DNA of 64,000 nucleotides from Neodiprion pinetum. Taxonomy: Eukaryota > Arthropoda > Insecta > Hymenoptera > Diprionidae. The stretch lies in contig NC_060234.1 of assembly GCF_021155775.2 (NCBI RefSeq), forward strand, positions 9,124,283-9,188,282, written 5' to 3'. A model generated the notes under the pieces. The model was not told where the DNA came from and searched no databases. It was given only the letters and a program-made list of their open reading frames with translations. Within the stretch, counting starts at the first letter, position 1. Each line of letters opens with the position of its first letter. The position numbers and the translations under genes are program-made. Positions 53,095 through 62,065 of the stretch are shown here, one piece after another.

Positions 53095-53330
53095 CTTCGT
53101 TTTCGCAACGCTAAGCTGTCGGAAAACTTGACTCTACCTTCACCGTTCGAGTCATTGTCTGAATTCCACCTTATTTCTACCGTCTGATTTATCCTCAAAC
53201 ACGTCACGTCATTTCTACCGTTTTAAGCTATCGTCAAAAGTTTACTTCAATTCCACCCTTCCGAGCTGTCGTGGAAATTTAACGTCCTTTCCTACCGATT
53301 TAAGCTACCGTGAAAAAACCCCGATTCCGA
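53022..53330. repeat. Degenerate ~38-bp tandem repeat
   Basis: Units beginning CTACCG recur about every 38-39 bp, e.g. CTACCGTTTTAAGCTATCG, CTACCGATTTAAGCTACCG, and the more diverged CACCCTTCCGAGCTGTCG. It takes the place of the 18-bp array of copy A and marks the right end of recognisable copy C sequence. Confidence 0.65.
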
Positions 53331-53349
53331 CTTATTCCGTCAACGTTAA

Positions 53350-53929
53350 CTGTCTCGTACTCACTCCAAACCACCCTCTGTATCAACTGATTTTTCGCAA
53401 AAACCACCATTGTCGTCTGGTCGAGAAGTGAGTTCACTGCGAAAAATCGTTAGAATGGTCTTAAAAATATGGCGATTGGTGCATTAGATTCAGAATTTAA
53501 AATGATGAAACCGGTATTTTTTAATCGATCCGCCATTAAAAATTTCAACTGTTATAAACAAAAAACGAAAAGAAAAAAAAGGAGTCTCCGTTTTATAGCT
53601 ATAATTTCAGAAATATAAAAGATAAATGAATTTTGAAAAAAGATCCTAAAAGAGGAGGAAATTTCCGATGAAAAAGTCCGTACTTCCGGAATTCTAGCTT
53701 TATTATTTATAATTTTAATTTAACGTTGAAAATAGGGCTTCGCGCGGCCGTTTCGGTGCCTAGGCGTCACCGCCTAGCGAAGCATGCAACACGAAACAAT
53801 TTTTTTATTACATTCAATATTGATTTAAAAATTTGAATAAATTATAGTGCCATCTAAACACTTGAAGGAATGTAGTCTTACCAAAAAAAAATTTTTAACT
53901 CGATTTTCGTTGAAGTTATTTCATTGTTA
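53350..53929. other. AT-rich segment with nested hairpin, no gene
   Basis: TTTTTCGCA (about 53390) and TGCGAAAAA (about 53440) are inverted. At 53737-53783 GCTTCGC pairs with GCGAAGC and, inside it, CTAGGCG with CGCCTAG. The GGGCTTCGC string also occurs at 60303. No coding sequence recognised. Confidence 0.5.
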
Positions 53930-54371
53930 TGTTACGTCCGTGATTAGAGTCACTCCTGAGCGGTAAGAGTAAACTTGTTGGCTTCGCTTTTAAGTTCCAG
54001 GACAACCGGAAATCAGGATGAGGATTGGATAACGTAGGGTTTGTTTGAGATATTACTAATTCATTTATTTCGAGGAAGTTCAGATGACGGTAAAAACGAA
54101 GTGTGCTGTATGAAGCTATGTAAGAAGTCTAGATGTGACGTTGTTGAGAGTTAGAATAGAAGTGTCCCTCGAGACGTGAATCGTACGGGTGCAGAAAAGG
54201 TGTGACAATGCTAGGAGTAGGAAATGGAATTTGATGAGTAAGCGTGATAGTGAATAGCGTGAGACTACGTAGAGATAAGAGGACAGGACAGAGACCATGA
54301 GATTAATGTAAGAACTGTGGGAGAGTTAGCGAGTAGGAAAAATAGAGAGAAGTGGTATGCTGGACGTAACA
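53930..54371 (-). repeat. 3' LTR of element X (family Y)
   Basis: 442 bp, TGTTACGTCC...GGACGTAACA, closely similar to the solo LTR at 17917-18360. It directly follows a poly-G tract on the minus strand, the place of a polypurine tract. Confidence 0.75.
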
Positions 54372-54396
54372 CCCCCCCCCCCCCCCCCCCCCCCCC
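54372..54396 (-). promoter_or_regulatory. Poly-G polypurine tract
   Basis: 25 consecutive C on the plus strand, G on the element strand, abutting the LTR TG. Normal polypurine tracts are mixed A/G of 10-20 bases. Pure G of this length may be an expanded tract or an assembly artefact. Confidence 0.55.
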
Positions 54397-54916
54397 GTCA
54401 GAGGGAGCATAGCGGTAGGTATGGTCCCGAATATGGGAAGCAAGAAGGTGGAAATGTGAAACATGGTTTTAAAGTATGTGCTTAAAATTAGTTTTACAAT
54501 TTATCTTATTATAGGTAGTGTATGGTTTATATTCTGGATTACGTATGAGCGTAAGGCATATAGTTGTAATACTACGGTTACATAATGTTGTTTAAAGCTA
54601 GGCGCCTAGGGTTAATGCGCATGGAAGCGGGTTAGTACATTTGAGACTAAACAACAATGATATCTTTGATTAGCTGGGTACTAAATAATACTATATTTTT
54701 TTTTTTTTTTTTTCATATATATATCGACATACAGAGTTTGACCTATTCGTTCAATGATATCGGTTATGAGTGTAGATATATTTTGGGCTAATTGTAAACT
54801 AAGGGTATAAAATCGTCACTGCAATCATTTTAGTGCAGTAGTGTACACAAGTATTTATTTTACTTATGTCTGTTTGACAGCGCAACAGCAGATCTTGATA
54901 GCAATATAGTAATTGC
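54397..54916 (-). other. 3' untranslated part of element X
   Basis: 520 bp between env stop and poly-G tract. It contains a T run of about 19 near 54695 and is AT-rich. No coding sequence seen. Confidence 0.5.
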
Positions 54917-56983
54917 CTATTTGTAATAAGGTTTTCGTAAGGTGGGTGGGTTTAAAGGAAGCGGAGGTGGTGTGTGAGGAACTGCATGATGGGTTTCTAC
55001 TTCGTTGGGAATGGGTAGGACAAAAGAAGTAGGTGGGTGAATAATAGTTAGCTCGATTGGATTGTCATACCCTGTTTGTATGGCTCCAAATTTCTGGTTC
55101 GTTTTTTTTGTTTTGCAATGTGTGCACAGAGTAATTACCTTGCCGAGGCATGAGTGACGGTAGAATAAGTATAGGGTTGCGAGAGATAGCAAACCAACAC
55201 CGCTGTAAGTAAGAGTGTCTTTGATGTGCAACATATAGCACTGTGTGCGGTGGTGTGTGCTGATATCAGTAGCTTGTTTTGCGATATCCTGCAGCGATAG
55301 TCCGGTATTGGCCAAGGCATGTACATCTATGTGCGAGGTTTTGTGGAGTGGGGGGATTGCAATTAAGGATAAGTCGGTGGAAATATTAAAATCAAGACTG
55401 AGAGATACTTGACTTAGATCCAAGGTAACTTTGGGGACGTAGGAGAGGGTCTCGGTAGATTGTGAGCGTTTCGAAGTTTTGAGAGTGACCTCAGAAGTAC
55501 TAGCCGTACACAGGTCGTCTAGGGTGATAATGCCTGAACCGGAAAGTGTGACACGAGAGGTCTGGTCATTTGGGCAAAGAGTATGAAGAGTCTCAGGAGT
55601 CGAAGCTGAGAAAATCCAAGAATTAGATGTTGATAATTCCGTCCAGTAGGTTCCATCGAATGCGGTCAATCTGATATCACATTGTTTCGAAATTTTTCTG
55701 GACGGGTTCAGAAAAAGGTCTACTTCGCAGAGTTTGTGAGTCGACGGTCGGAAAAGCGGTTGTGTCAACTTACATATGAATTTTCCTAAGGATAAAATGC
55801 ATTTACTAAATTTGGATTCCGAGAATTGAAAGTACGACGCTCGGTTAAGTGCTATAGCTATGTAGTCGCTGCCAGGTTGAATGTAAGCGAATTTGTTATT
55901 TGCAGAGTCGCATGTCTGTCTAACGGGGACGGGAAGCAGTCGGTACAGGTCAAAAGCCTCGGAGTTGAGCAACGGAATAGATATCACATAAAGCAGTCTG
56001 GGTTCGTAATACGCTATGTCGATTTTAGAGATTCGAATCAGTTCTTCAGCGTAATTCGGATCCATTGGAATAGGAAACTCTATTTGTGGTGTGAGTGACT
56101 GGATATGTTTAAGACTGGAAATAATTTGTTCTGGTGATAGAATTTTAGGGTGGACGATACCTTTTTGAGCGAAGAGGATAGCGTTTACTAAGCTGGACAG
56201 GTCAAGTTCGTATTCGTTCAAGTGTCGGTCCAGGTCAATTAGTCGGTTAAGTAAAGTCGTTCTGAAGGTATTGTTGGCGATTAAGGCTTTTGAAATAGCT
56301 GCATCAGTCGAGAGGGCCGTGAGTAATTTATGTTGTTCGCGGTCGTGGCTTATCATGCTGTCGATTTCTTTCCCGTAGACGCCCAACGTTGACTGTACGA
56401 TATTTGTCTGTTTGTTAAGCAGGGATGCTAAGTGTCTACTGTCGTTGTACAAGTTGTCAATTTGTTGGTTAAAATATTCTCCGTCTTTTACGTCTAGGGT
56501 GCCGAATAAGGATTTTGATACGCTACCAATGAAATTAATCGCGCCTCGTGTTCCGCGATGGTGGGCTAATTTAGCAAGTTCGGAGTGAGTGGATTCGCCT
56601 GTGCGATGGCCAACTAAATATTCTATTCGGTTTTGGTATAGTTTCATGGTTTTTATTCTATCAGCTAACATTTGAATATGGTCACCGGTGTAACAGTAGT
56701 TTTTGGCGACAGAGCATTTACCTTCTATTATGGTTAAGAATTCTGATGTTTGGTCAAGTCGGTCGAATAAATATTGGAGGTCTATGTAGTTCAGCAAAGT
56801 CCATTCTTTGTTATATGTACGTAGGTCTTGCAATTGTTCGAAGAAGATTCCCGGGTTCTGATTCAGTTGCTTAATCTCGACGTTAGTCGAATCGTCTGTC
56901 TTGCTGTCGAGAGCACTGCACCTGCAACGATATGCAAGAGTATGAGACGTAATGTAACGCGATCGCAGGCAATTTGGTAGCAT
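54917..56983 (-). CDS. env: Element X env (Baculo F-like fusion protein)
   Basis: 688-aa frame without stop from ATG 56983, but probably entered by splicing: CGTTGCAG|GTGCAGTGC gives an acceptor at 56922/56921. No hydrophobic signal peptide lies at the start. A cleavage-like site HRGTR is followed by GAINFIGSVSKSLFGTLD, the same arrangement as the errantivirus env. Many Cys are spread through the ectodomain (CSVAKNYC, CDSANN). A membrane segment near residue 610 (GVGLLSLATLYLFY) precedes a Cys- and Pro-rich tail that ends with PPPLPLNPPTLRKP. It seems intact, which is striking in an element without gag. Confidence 0.8.
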   Translation of the reverse strand: MLPNCLRSRYITSHTLAYRCRCSALDSKTDDSTNVEIKQLNQNPGIFFEQLQDLRTYNKEWTLLNYIDLQYLFDRLDQTSEFLTIIEGKCSVAKNYCYTGDHIQMLADRIKTMKLYQNRIEYLVGHRTGESTHSELAKLAHHRGTRGAINFIGSVSKSLFGTLDVKDGEYFNQQIDNLYNDSRHLASLLNKQTNIVQSTLGVYGKEIDSMISHDREQHKLLTALSTDAAISKALIANNTFRTTLLNRLIDLDRHLNEYELDLSSLVNAILFAQKGIVHPKILSPEQIISSLKHIQSLTPQIEFPIPMDPNYAEELIRISKIDIAYYEPRLLYVISIPLLNSEAFDLYRLLPVPVRQTCDSANNKFAYIQPGSDYIAIALNRASYFQFSESKFSKCILSLGKFICKLTQPLFRPSTHKLCEVDLFLNPSRKISKQCDIRLTAFDGTYWTELSTSNSWIFSASTPETLHTLCPNDQTSRVTLSGSGIITLDDLCTASTSEVTLKTSKRSQSTETLSYVPKVTLDLSQVSLSLDFNISTDLSLIAIPPLHKTSHIDVHALANTGLSLQDIAKQATDISTHHRTQCYMLHIKDTLTYSGVGLLSLATLYLFYRHSCLGKVITLCTHCKTKKTNQKFGAIQTGYDNPIELTIIHPPTSFVLPIPNEVETHHAVPHTPPPLPLNPPTLRKPYYK

Positions 56984-57009
56984 ATGGCTGTTGATTTTTT
57001 TTTTTTATT

Positions 57010-58233
57010 TTAATTGCTTTCTTCTTGTGCCAATTTCAATTTATTGAAATGAACGATTTTAGTTTTTCGGGGGGTAATCCAAATTTCAGCGTTGATATTG
57101 TTAATTATACGCTTAATCGTATACACTCCTTTATAATGGTCGTCGAATTTGGATGGGGTTTCATTTAGTAGATAGACCTTTTGGCCTGCTTCGAAAGTTT
57201 GGCTGTTGACGTTACGGTCGTAATACGTCTTGGAACGATGCTTTGCTTGTTGTAGGTTGGACGCGGCGTGTTTTCGTATGCTGGATAGATTAGCGATTAA
57301 ATCTAGAAGGAAGGAATCGTAGGAACGAGTATACGCGCTGACAGGGTTCGCGTCTGTTGGGAGTCTGGCTTGAGAGCCAAAAATTAGTTGATGGGGGGTG
57401 AAGTTAGTACCTTCGTGCTTTGCGGTGTTATAACAAAAAATTGCAAAGCGGATGTAATCGTCCCAGTCTTTACCAGCATCCGTGTAGTGTTTGATGTGCT
57501 CAGTGAGAACAAGGTGACTGCGTTCTAGAGATCCGTTCGACTGTGGGCGGTAAGCTCTGGTTCGTATTTGCTTAATTTTGAAAAGTTTACAAAGTTGTTT
57601 GATGACTGTGCTCATAAAATTTTGTCCTTGGTCTGTAAGTATTGCTCGAGGAGCACCGTAACGTGTAATGTATTCTTTTGCGAATGCTGCGACTATAGTT
57701 TTGGCGGTGGCATCAGGTAAAGGGATGGCGTCCAGGAATTTTGTCAAATTGCATTGTATCGTCAAAAGATATTTGTTGTTCGATTTAGTAAGGGGTAGAG
57801 GTCCAACAATATCTAATGCCACTTTGTCGAATGCATCGGCAGGCGTGTCCGTTATTATCATTGGCAATTTGGTTTTTACTCTGACCAATTTTTTTCTTTG
57901 GCAACTCTCGCAAGTTCTTATGGAATCTTGGATTTGTTCTTTCATACGGGGCCAAAAATACTTTTGTCTAATGCGGTTATAAATTTTAGTGACACCTTGA
58001 TGACCGCCGACTAACGATTCGTGGTATTCTCTGATTATTTCTTTTCGTGAACATTCGTCTGGGATGACAGTCGTGTTTCGACAAAGCATGATTTGAATGC
58101 CTAAGTCTGCGAAAATATAGGATAGAAGTTTTCGGATAACGGGAGGATCGAGAGCGTCTAAACTGTCATCGGTTATCGGGAGGGTAAGAGACTTTAGGTT
58201 TGAATCGGCTAAAGCCGTTTTCAGTTTGGACAA
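57010..58233 (-). CDS. Element X macrodomain 2 C-half + integrase
   Basis: The first ~52 residues match the second half of the upstream macrodomain (LTLPITDDSLDAL, VIRKLLSYIF). A complete retroviral integrase follows: zinc finger with HESLVGGHQGV and CESCQRKK, core with DIVGPLPLTKSNN, TDQGQNF and SNGSLERSH, and a C-terminal EAGQKVYLL/DDHYKGVYTI domain. It overlaps the preceding frame by 13 nt with a frame change. The join of a macrodomain to an integrase in one frame is seen directly. Integrase catalytic D, D and E are present. Confidence 0.85.
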   Translation of the reverse strand: MSKLKTALADSNLKSLTLPITDDSLDALDPPVIRKLLSYIFADLGIQIMLCRNTTVIPDECSRKEIIREYHESLVGGHQGVTKIYNRIRQKYFWPRMKEQIQDSIRTCESCQRKKLVRVKTKLPMIITDTPADAFDKVALDIVGPLPLTKSNNKYLLTIQCNLTKFLDAIPLPDATAKTIVAAFAKEYITRYGAPRAILTDQGQNFMSTVIKQLCKLFKIKQIRTRAYRPQSNGSLERSHLVLTEHIKHYTDAGKDWDDYIRFAIFCYNTAKHEGTNFTPHQLIFGSQARLPTDANPVSAYTRSYDSFLLDLIANLSSIRKHAASNLQQAKHRSKTYYDRNVNSQTFEAGQKVYLLNETPSKFDDHYKGVYTIKRIINNINAEIWITPRKTKIVHFNKLKLAQEESN

Positions 58234-59417
58234 TAGCTTGAAGATATCGTATAGGTTGCTTTATCCGAGCCTTTTGTTTTCAATATTAGGGTGAAAATAC
58301 GTCGACTATTGTGCTTAGATTCAATGATATCAAATTTTCGCGGACGAGGCTTCATTACTATTTTTGGGTCAACGATATTCTCGCCGGCAAGTTGGGCTGG
58401 TATACCCTTGATCCAAGCGCAGTCTGTCGATATGAAGTGCGCATAGTTGGTTTTGAGCATCAAAAGTCCATCATTGGTATCTTTGACATTGTCCGATACT
58501 GGTATGTCGTCCAAGTTGTCAATAAAATATGCGAAACCGTGAGGGTCATTAATTTGATCATCGTTAGTGTTGAGAGCACTGTCATGGTTGTGGTCAGTAA
58601 TTTCCATATGGGAGTCGTATTGTTGAGTGCACGTATAGTATTCAGCGTCCGTGAGCAAGTCGGAACTGGCGTCGTTATCAGAGGTGGGCGGGAGGGGCGA
58701 GGGGGGAGGGGAACAGGAGTGTAAGGAAGGGTTCGTCAGCCTGGAAGTAGCGGGGGGGTATCTCCTAGCGGGACGCGGAGGCCCGACAGGGGAATGCATG
58801 ATGGCGTCAGTGGGTGGGGGTGGAGGTGGAATCGGACGAGGTGCTGCAGGTTTAGTCGGACGTTCCGATTCTTTTCGGAGATGGCGGCGGGGGGGTAATC
58901 CAGATGTGGAAGGGACAGGGTCAGGGAGGTTAGTATAAACGGGTGGGGGTGTAATGCAGGGGCGCGCGGTGGCAGGAAGCGGAGAGTCGAGGCGGCAAAC
59001 GGTGATTCTTATTTTCGAATTTTTAAAAACGTAATGGATCATTCTGCGTACCGCGCTCCATTCTAATTTGTCGAGTCCGCAACCTATTAATGGTATCGAG
59101 ACGGATGTTACGCCATCTTCTTGCAAGGTTTTCCTAAAGTTAATCAAGGTGTCAAAAAAAACGTGGGGCAAAGGTTTGTCACTGTATTTGGACTTTGTAA
59201 CTAGGTTATAGATTTTCCGGTTTCCATGTACCACAGAAATAACCTCAGTCACAGTCGGGTCGAATTCTCTAAGTTGTTCGCGGTTTATGAATTTACGTTC
59301 TGTCAGTTTTGAAGCGATTCCTTTTGACATTTGGCAGTCAGCCGATATGCAATGAGCCAAGTTATCCTTTCGCTGTAATAGGTCAGCTTTTATTTCTTTG
59401 ATACGTCTATTACGCAT
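58221..59417 (-). CDS. Element X TARG1/OARD1-like macrodomain protein
   Basis: 398 aa from ATG 59417, 16 bp short of the end of a small leader frame. Residues 6-143 form a macrodomain of the ADP-ribose glycohydrolase TARG1/OARD1 type: NLAHCISADCQMSKGIA, IYNLVTK, IPLIGCGLD. Lys75 and Asp116 are 41 residues apart, the same spacing as catalytic Lys84 and Asp125 of human TARG1. Residues ~144-248 are Pro-rich, ~249-312 acidic. Residues 317-387 repeat the first half of a macrodomain (NYAHFISTDCAWIKGIPAQL), whose second half is in the next frame. Predicted to bind or remove ADP-ribose. Confidence 0.8.
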   Translation of the reverse strand: MRNRRIKEIKADLLQRKDNLAHCISADCQMSKGIASKLTERKFINREQLREFDPTVTEVISVVHGNRKIYNLVTKSKYSDKPLPHVFFDTLINFRKTLQEDGVTSVSIPLIGCGLDKLEWSAVRRMIHYVFKNSKIRITVCRLDSPLPATARPCITPPPVYTNLPDPVPSTSGLPPRRHLRKESERPTKPAAPRPIPPPPPPTDAIMHSPVGPPRPARRYPPATSRLTNPSLHSCSPPPSPLPPTSDNDASSDLLTDAEYYTCTQQYDSHMEITDHNHDSALNTNDDQINDPHGFAYFIDNLDDIPVSDNVKDTNDGLLMLKTNYAHFISTDCAWIKGIPAQLAGENIVDPKIVMKPRPRKFDIIESKHNSRRIFTLILKTKGSDKATYTISSSYCPN

Positions 59418-59687
59418 GAGAGGAAAAGTTTCGTTTCGACGTCGTATCTATCGATGAATTTCAATAGTACCAAAATGTGACAGAGTTATTGAAATTGGGG
59501 ACTCTTTGCAGAGCCTGTATCCGTGGCGAGTTGAATAGGTTCTGCGTGCCTGTCACAGTACTTTGTTGCCCAGAGTTCGTTCGTAACACGGCTATCACTG
59601 ATTGGTTAAGCGTTAGAAATTTTGAGCACTGAACACTTTCGTAGAAAACATGCAGCACTGCACTGACGAGTAGGTCGACGGGCAAAA
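59418..59687 (-). other. Short leader of element X
   Basis: About 270 bp from primer site to macrodomain ATG. An open frame without ATG crosses it; I see no gag-like motif. In a complete element gag would start here, so either gag-RT was deleted or this element has a different plan. Confidence 0.5.
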
Positions 59688-59699
59688 CCGCTGCTACCA
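59688..59699 (-). promoter_or_regulatory. Candidate primer binding site of element X
   Basis: The minus strand reads TGGTAGCAGCGG, three bases after the LTR end GTAACA. TGGTAGCAG matches the end of an initiator-Met tRNA, but the next bases do not, so the tRNA is unclear. Confidence 0.45.
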
Positions 59700-59702
59700 A
59701 AA

Positions 59703-60138
59703 TGTTACGGGGTAGATTGCGTAGGCTCCGATGAGCGGTAATCGGAGCTTACTCCACGCCCAGCCAAGGTGTTATTTGGCTATTGTAGGGTCCGTTCACG
59801 TCGACTATGCACTCGCGTGCTACTACTCCCAATGCAGGAAGTGATGGGAATAGAAAGGGATCGGTATTAAGGGAAGGTAAACGATTTAAAGTATATGGTT
59901 GTTTATTAGTGGTCAATGCAATGGAGTCGGTCAAGGGAAAAAGGTATGGTCTTGGTTTAGAGGGATGGGTGTCTTGCTTGAGCGCTGGGATGGATCTGCC
60001 TGGTTTTGCCGGATGTAGCAGGCAAGCTAGCCGCGAGTTACAGGAGAACCTGCTGACTTGCGAACGATAAGGGTAGACTACAGAGCGTAAGGTAACTAAG
60101 AGCGTGGAAAAGGAATATGAAGTCTGGAGGACGTAACA
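59703..60138 (-). repeat. 5' LTR of element X
   Basis: 436 bp, plus strand TGTTACGGGG...GGACGTAACA. The inverted end bases match family Y, while the body does not align by eye with 53930-54371. It abuts the inverted-repeat element at 60139 without spacer. Confidence 0.65.
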
Positions 60139-60399
60139 TTATTGTCTTGGTGAAATAATGATATTTAAAAAAAAATTTTTTTCTTAAAATAATTATCTAA
60201 TTGTTTATAACTGTTTTTTTCATTTATCCACCATTTAAATTATTTATTAAGGAATAATTTGTTTTCTATTTGAATTTTCATTGTTTATTTTATAAACAAC
60301 TAGGGGCTTCGCCCCTGCGCGCTTCGAGCGCCAACCCCATCTCGGCGCTGCGCGCCTCACTATTTCCTTACGCATTGTCTAGTAGACAGGCGAATTCCT

Positions 60400-61317
60400 T
60401 CATGTTGATTTGATGACACGTCTGCACTTGCTGTCCACTTCAATTCCTTCTGTGCTTACTTTTCTTTTTTTCATCAATCTAAGCTTCCATTCGTTGGTTG
60501 AAAATTGGTGTTCCTTCTCTATTGATATCGATCTATCTCCTTGACTTGCTGAATTATTTTTGCTACCGCTCTGCCCGTTATTCTCAAAAATCACCTTCTT
60601 CATATTATTTTTTTCTCTATATTTGTCTTGCTGTTCACTTCGCAAAACACCTCTTTCTCTTGTGGTTAACATAGATCCTGGTCGTCCTCTTGCCTGGTTA
60701 TAGGAATATTTGTTTATTATCTTTCTCTGGCTTATTTGGTTATTCGCACTTACAATTTTATTTTCCTTTTTCTTTTGTGATACGTCCGACCATCCACCCT
60801 CTCCATCGCCTTGTCTGCTGGTTGAAACTCCTCCTTTCTGTTCGTTTATTGAAAAGCCAGTATGATATTTTTTGTTCGCTTCTCTATATTTTCGCTGCTG
60901 TTCTCGTCGTCTAATTTTTCGCTCTTCTATGTCCATCACATTGGTTGGTCGTCCTCTTGATTTATTTTCCAAATCAATAATCTCAATCGATTCTTCTAAT
61001 TCTTCGACACCCTTCGTTGAATTATTTTTACTATCGCTCTGCCGGTTATTCTCCAAAATCACCTTCTTTATATTATTTTTTTCTCTATATTTGCGTTGCT
61101 GTTTATTCCGCAAAACACCTCCTTCTCTTGTGGCCAACATCGATCCTGGTCGTCCTCTTACCTGGTCATACGAATATTTTATGGATATTATTCTATGGCT
61201 TATTTGGTTCTTCGCACTTACGATTTTATTTTCCTTTTTCTTTTGTAATATTTCTGACCATCCACCATCTTCATCGCCTTGTCTGCTGCTTGAAACTCCT
61301 CCTTTCTCCATTGTCAT
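60400..61317 (-). CDS. Lys/Arg-rich protein with three AT-hooks and internal duplication
   Basis: 305 aa from ATG 61317. RGRP AT-hook cores at residues 54-57, 121-124 and 210-213 are each followed, after about 15 residues, by a QQRKYRE-type helix. Residues 5-100 and 161-256 are a direct repeat (GGVSSSRQGDEDGGW/GGVSTSRQGDGEGGW), a 468-bp duplication. Likely binds AT-rich DNA in the nucleus. No enzymatic domain is seen. It may be the N-terminal part of a larger transposon protein; the stop at 60400 appears natural or premature, I cannot tell. Confidence 0.6.
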   Translation of the reverse strand: MTMEKGGVSSSRQGDEDGGWSEILQKKKENKIVSAKNQISHRIISIKYSYDQVRGRPGSMLATREGGVLRNKQQRKYREKNNIKKVILENNRQSDSKNNSTKGVEELEESIEIIDLENKSRGRPTNVMDIEERKIRRREQQRKYREANKKYHTGFSINEQKGGVSTSRQGDGEGGWSDVSQKKKENKIVSANNQISQRKIINKYSYNQARGRPGSMLTTRERGVLRSEQQDKYREKNNMKKVIFENNGQSGSKNNSASQGDRSISIEKEHQFSTNEWKLRLMKKRKVSTEGIEVDSKCRRVIKST

Positions 61318-61479
61318 CGTAAATCGTGGCTGTACTTTTGACTGTTTGGTGATATATTTAGATTGACTATTATTTGATTGTTACTTTTCATACTTATTAG
61401 TCACTATCTGAATTTTATTTTGGTTCTGCAAGACATCAAAGTGTCCACTGTCTCCGTCGCCGGTGAAGAGTAGCGAGAA

Positions 61480-61809
61480 TTATGTTTCATTTTGTGATCC
61501 GATCCGGTGTGGATGAATTTGTTCTTCGCGATACACGATCAAACATATCTCAAAAATGACCGCAGCTGCATATATTGCATTTTTATTCATATGTGATTTG
61601 TAATCACCAGGTGACCTAATCACAGCACCGTTTGACTCATTACCTGTAATAAAACCCGCAAATGTAGACCAATTATCCACTATGTTTGAAACGATACTCA
61701 GTCTCACCTCTGCGTGTCGATCTTGAGTGCCGTATACACAATACGCCAATGCGCGAAAAAGACAATTCCCGTCGGGAATCATCTTGATAATTTTCGTTTG
61801 CATGTTCAT
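61480..61809 (-). CDS. Partial OTU-like cysteine protease
   Basis: 109 aa from ATG 61809. The start matches the OTU core: IPDGNCLFRALAYCVYG with the catalytic Asp and Cys, then a helix (VRLSIVSNIVDNW) and a DYKSHMNKNAIYA.AVI block. OTU enzymes cut ubiquitin chains. The usual catalytic His near the end of the domain is not clear, so it is probably truncated. OTU domains occur in some large arthropod transposons and viruses, which fits its place between inverted repeats. Confidence 0.6.
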   Translation of the reverse strand: MNMQTKIIKMIPDGNCLFRALAYCVYGTQDRHAEVRLSIVSNIVDNWSTFAGFITGNESNGAVIRSPGDYKSHMNKNAIYAAAVIFEICLIVYREEQIHPHRIGSQNET

Positions 61810-62065
61810 TTTTTGCGTGTCAGAAACAGATACCTATAAAGATATTTGTCAAAGACTGTCATAAACAGCCGATGACAGCTGTCAAAGGGTTTGCTAGATG
61901 CTTTTTGTTTTGTTTTCGGCATCTCACCCCACCGCCAACTTCATGCGTATACTATTGTTATTATAATCTTTTTTATACTATTGTTATTATAATCTTTTTC
62001 TACGTTCATTTGTATGAAACTTTTTTATTAGATAGAGAGATTTGTTATAAAGAAATTCATATTTT

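Larger units (their letters stand above)
53930..60138 (-). mobile_element. Env-bearing retroelement with macrodomains (element X)
   Basis: Minus-strand order: LTR 60138-59703, primer site, short leader, macrodomain frame, macrodomain-integrase frame, env, 3' UTR, poly-G tract, LTR 54371-53930. No gag, protease, RT or RNase H is visible, so this copy needs proteins from elsewhere or is a deletion derivative. The two LTRs share end sequences but are otherwise not obviously alike, so it may be a recombinant. No target duplication found. Confidence 0.7.

Noticed and set aside
59461..59700. Short hydrophobic frame as Gag or a signal exon of element X
   Set aside because: It has no ATG, begins inside the primer binding site and shows no Gag motif.
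53930..60138. TTA as a 3-bp target duplication of element X
   Set aside because: GTTA before 53930 and TTAT after 60138 are out of register, and the two LTRs differ; not convincing.
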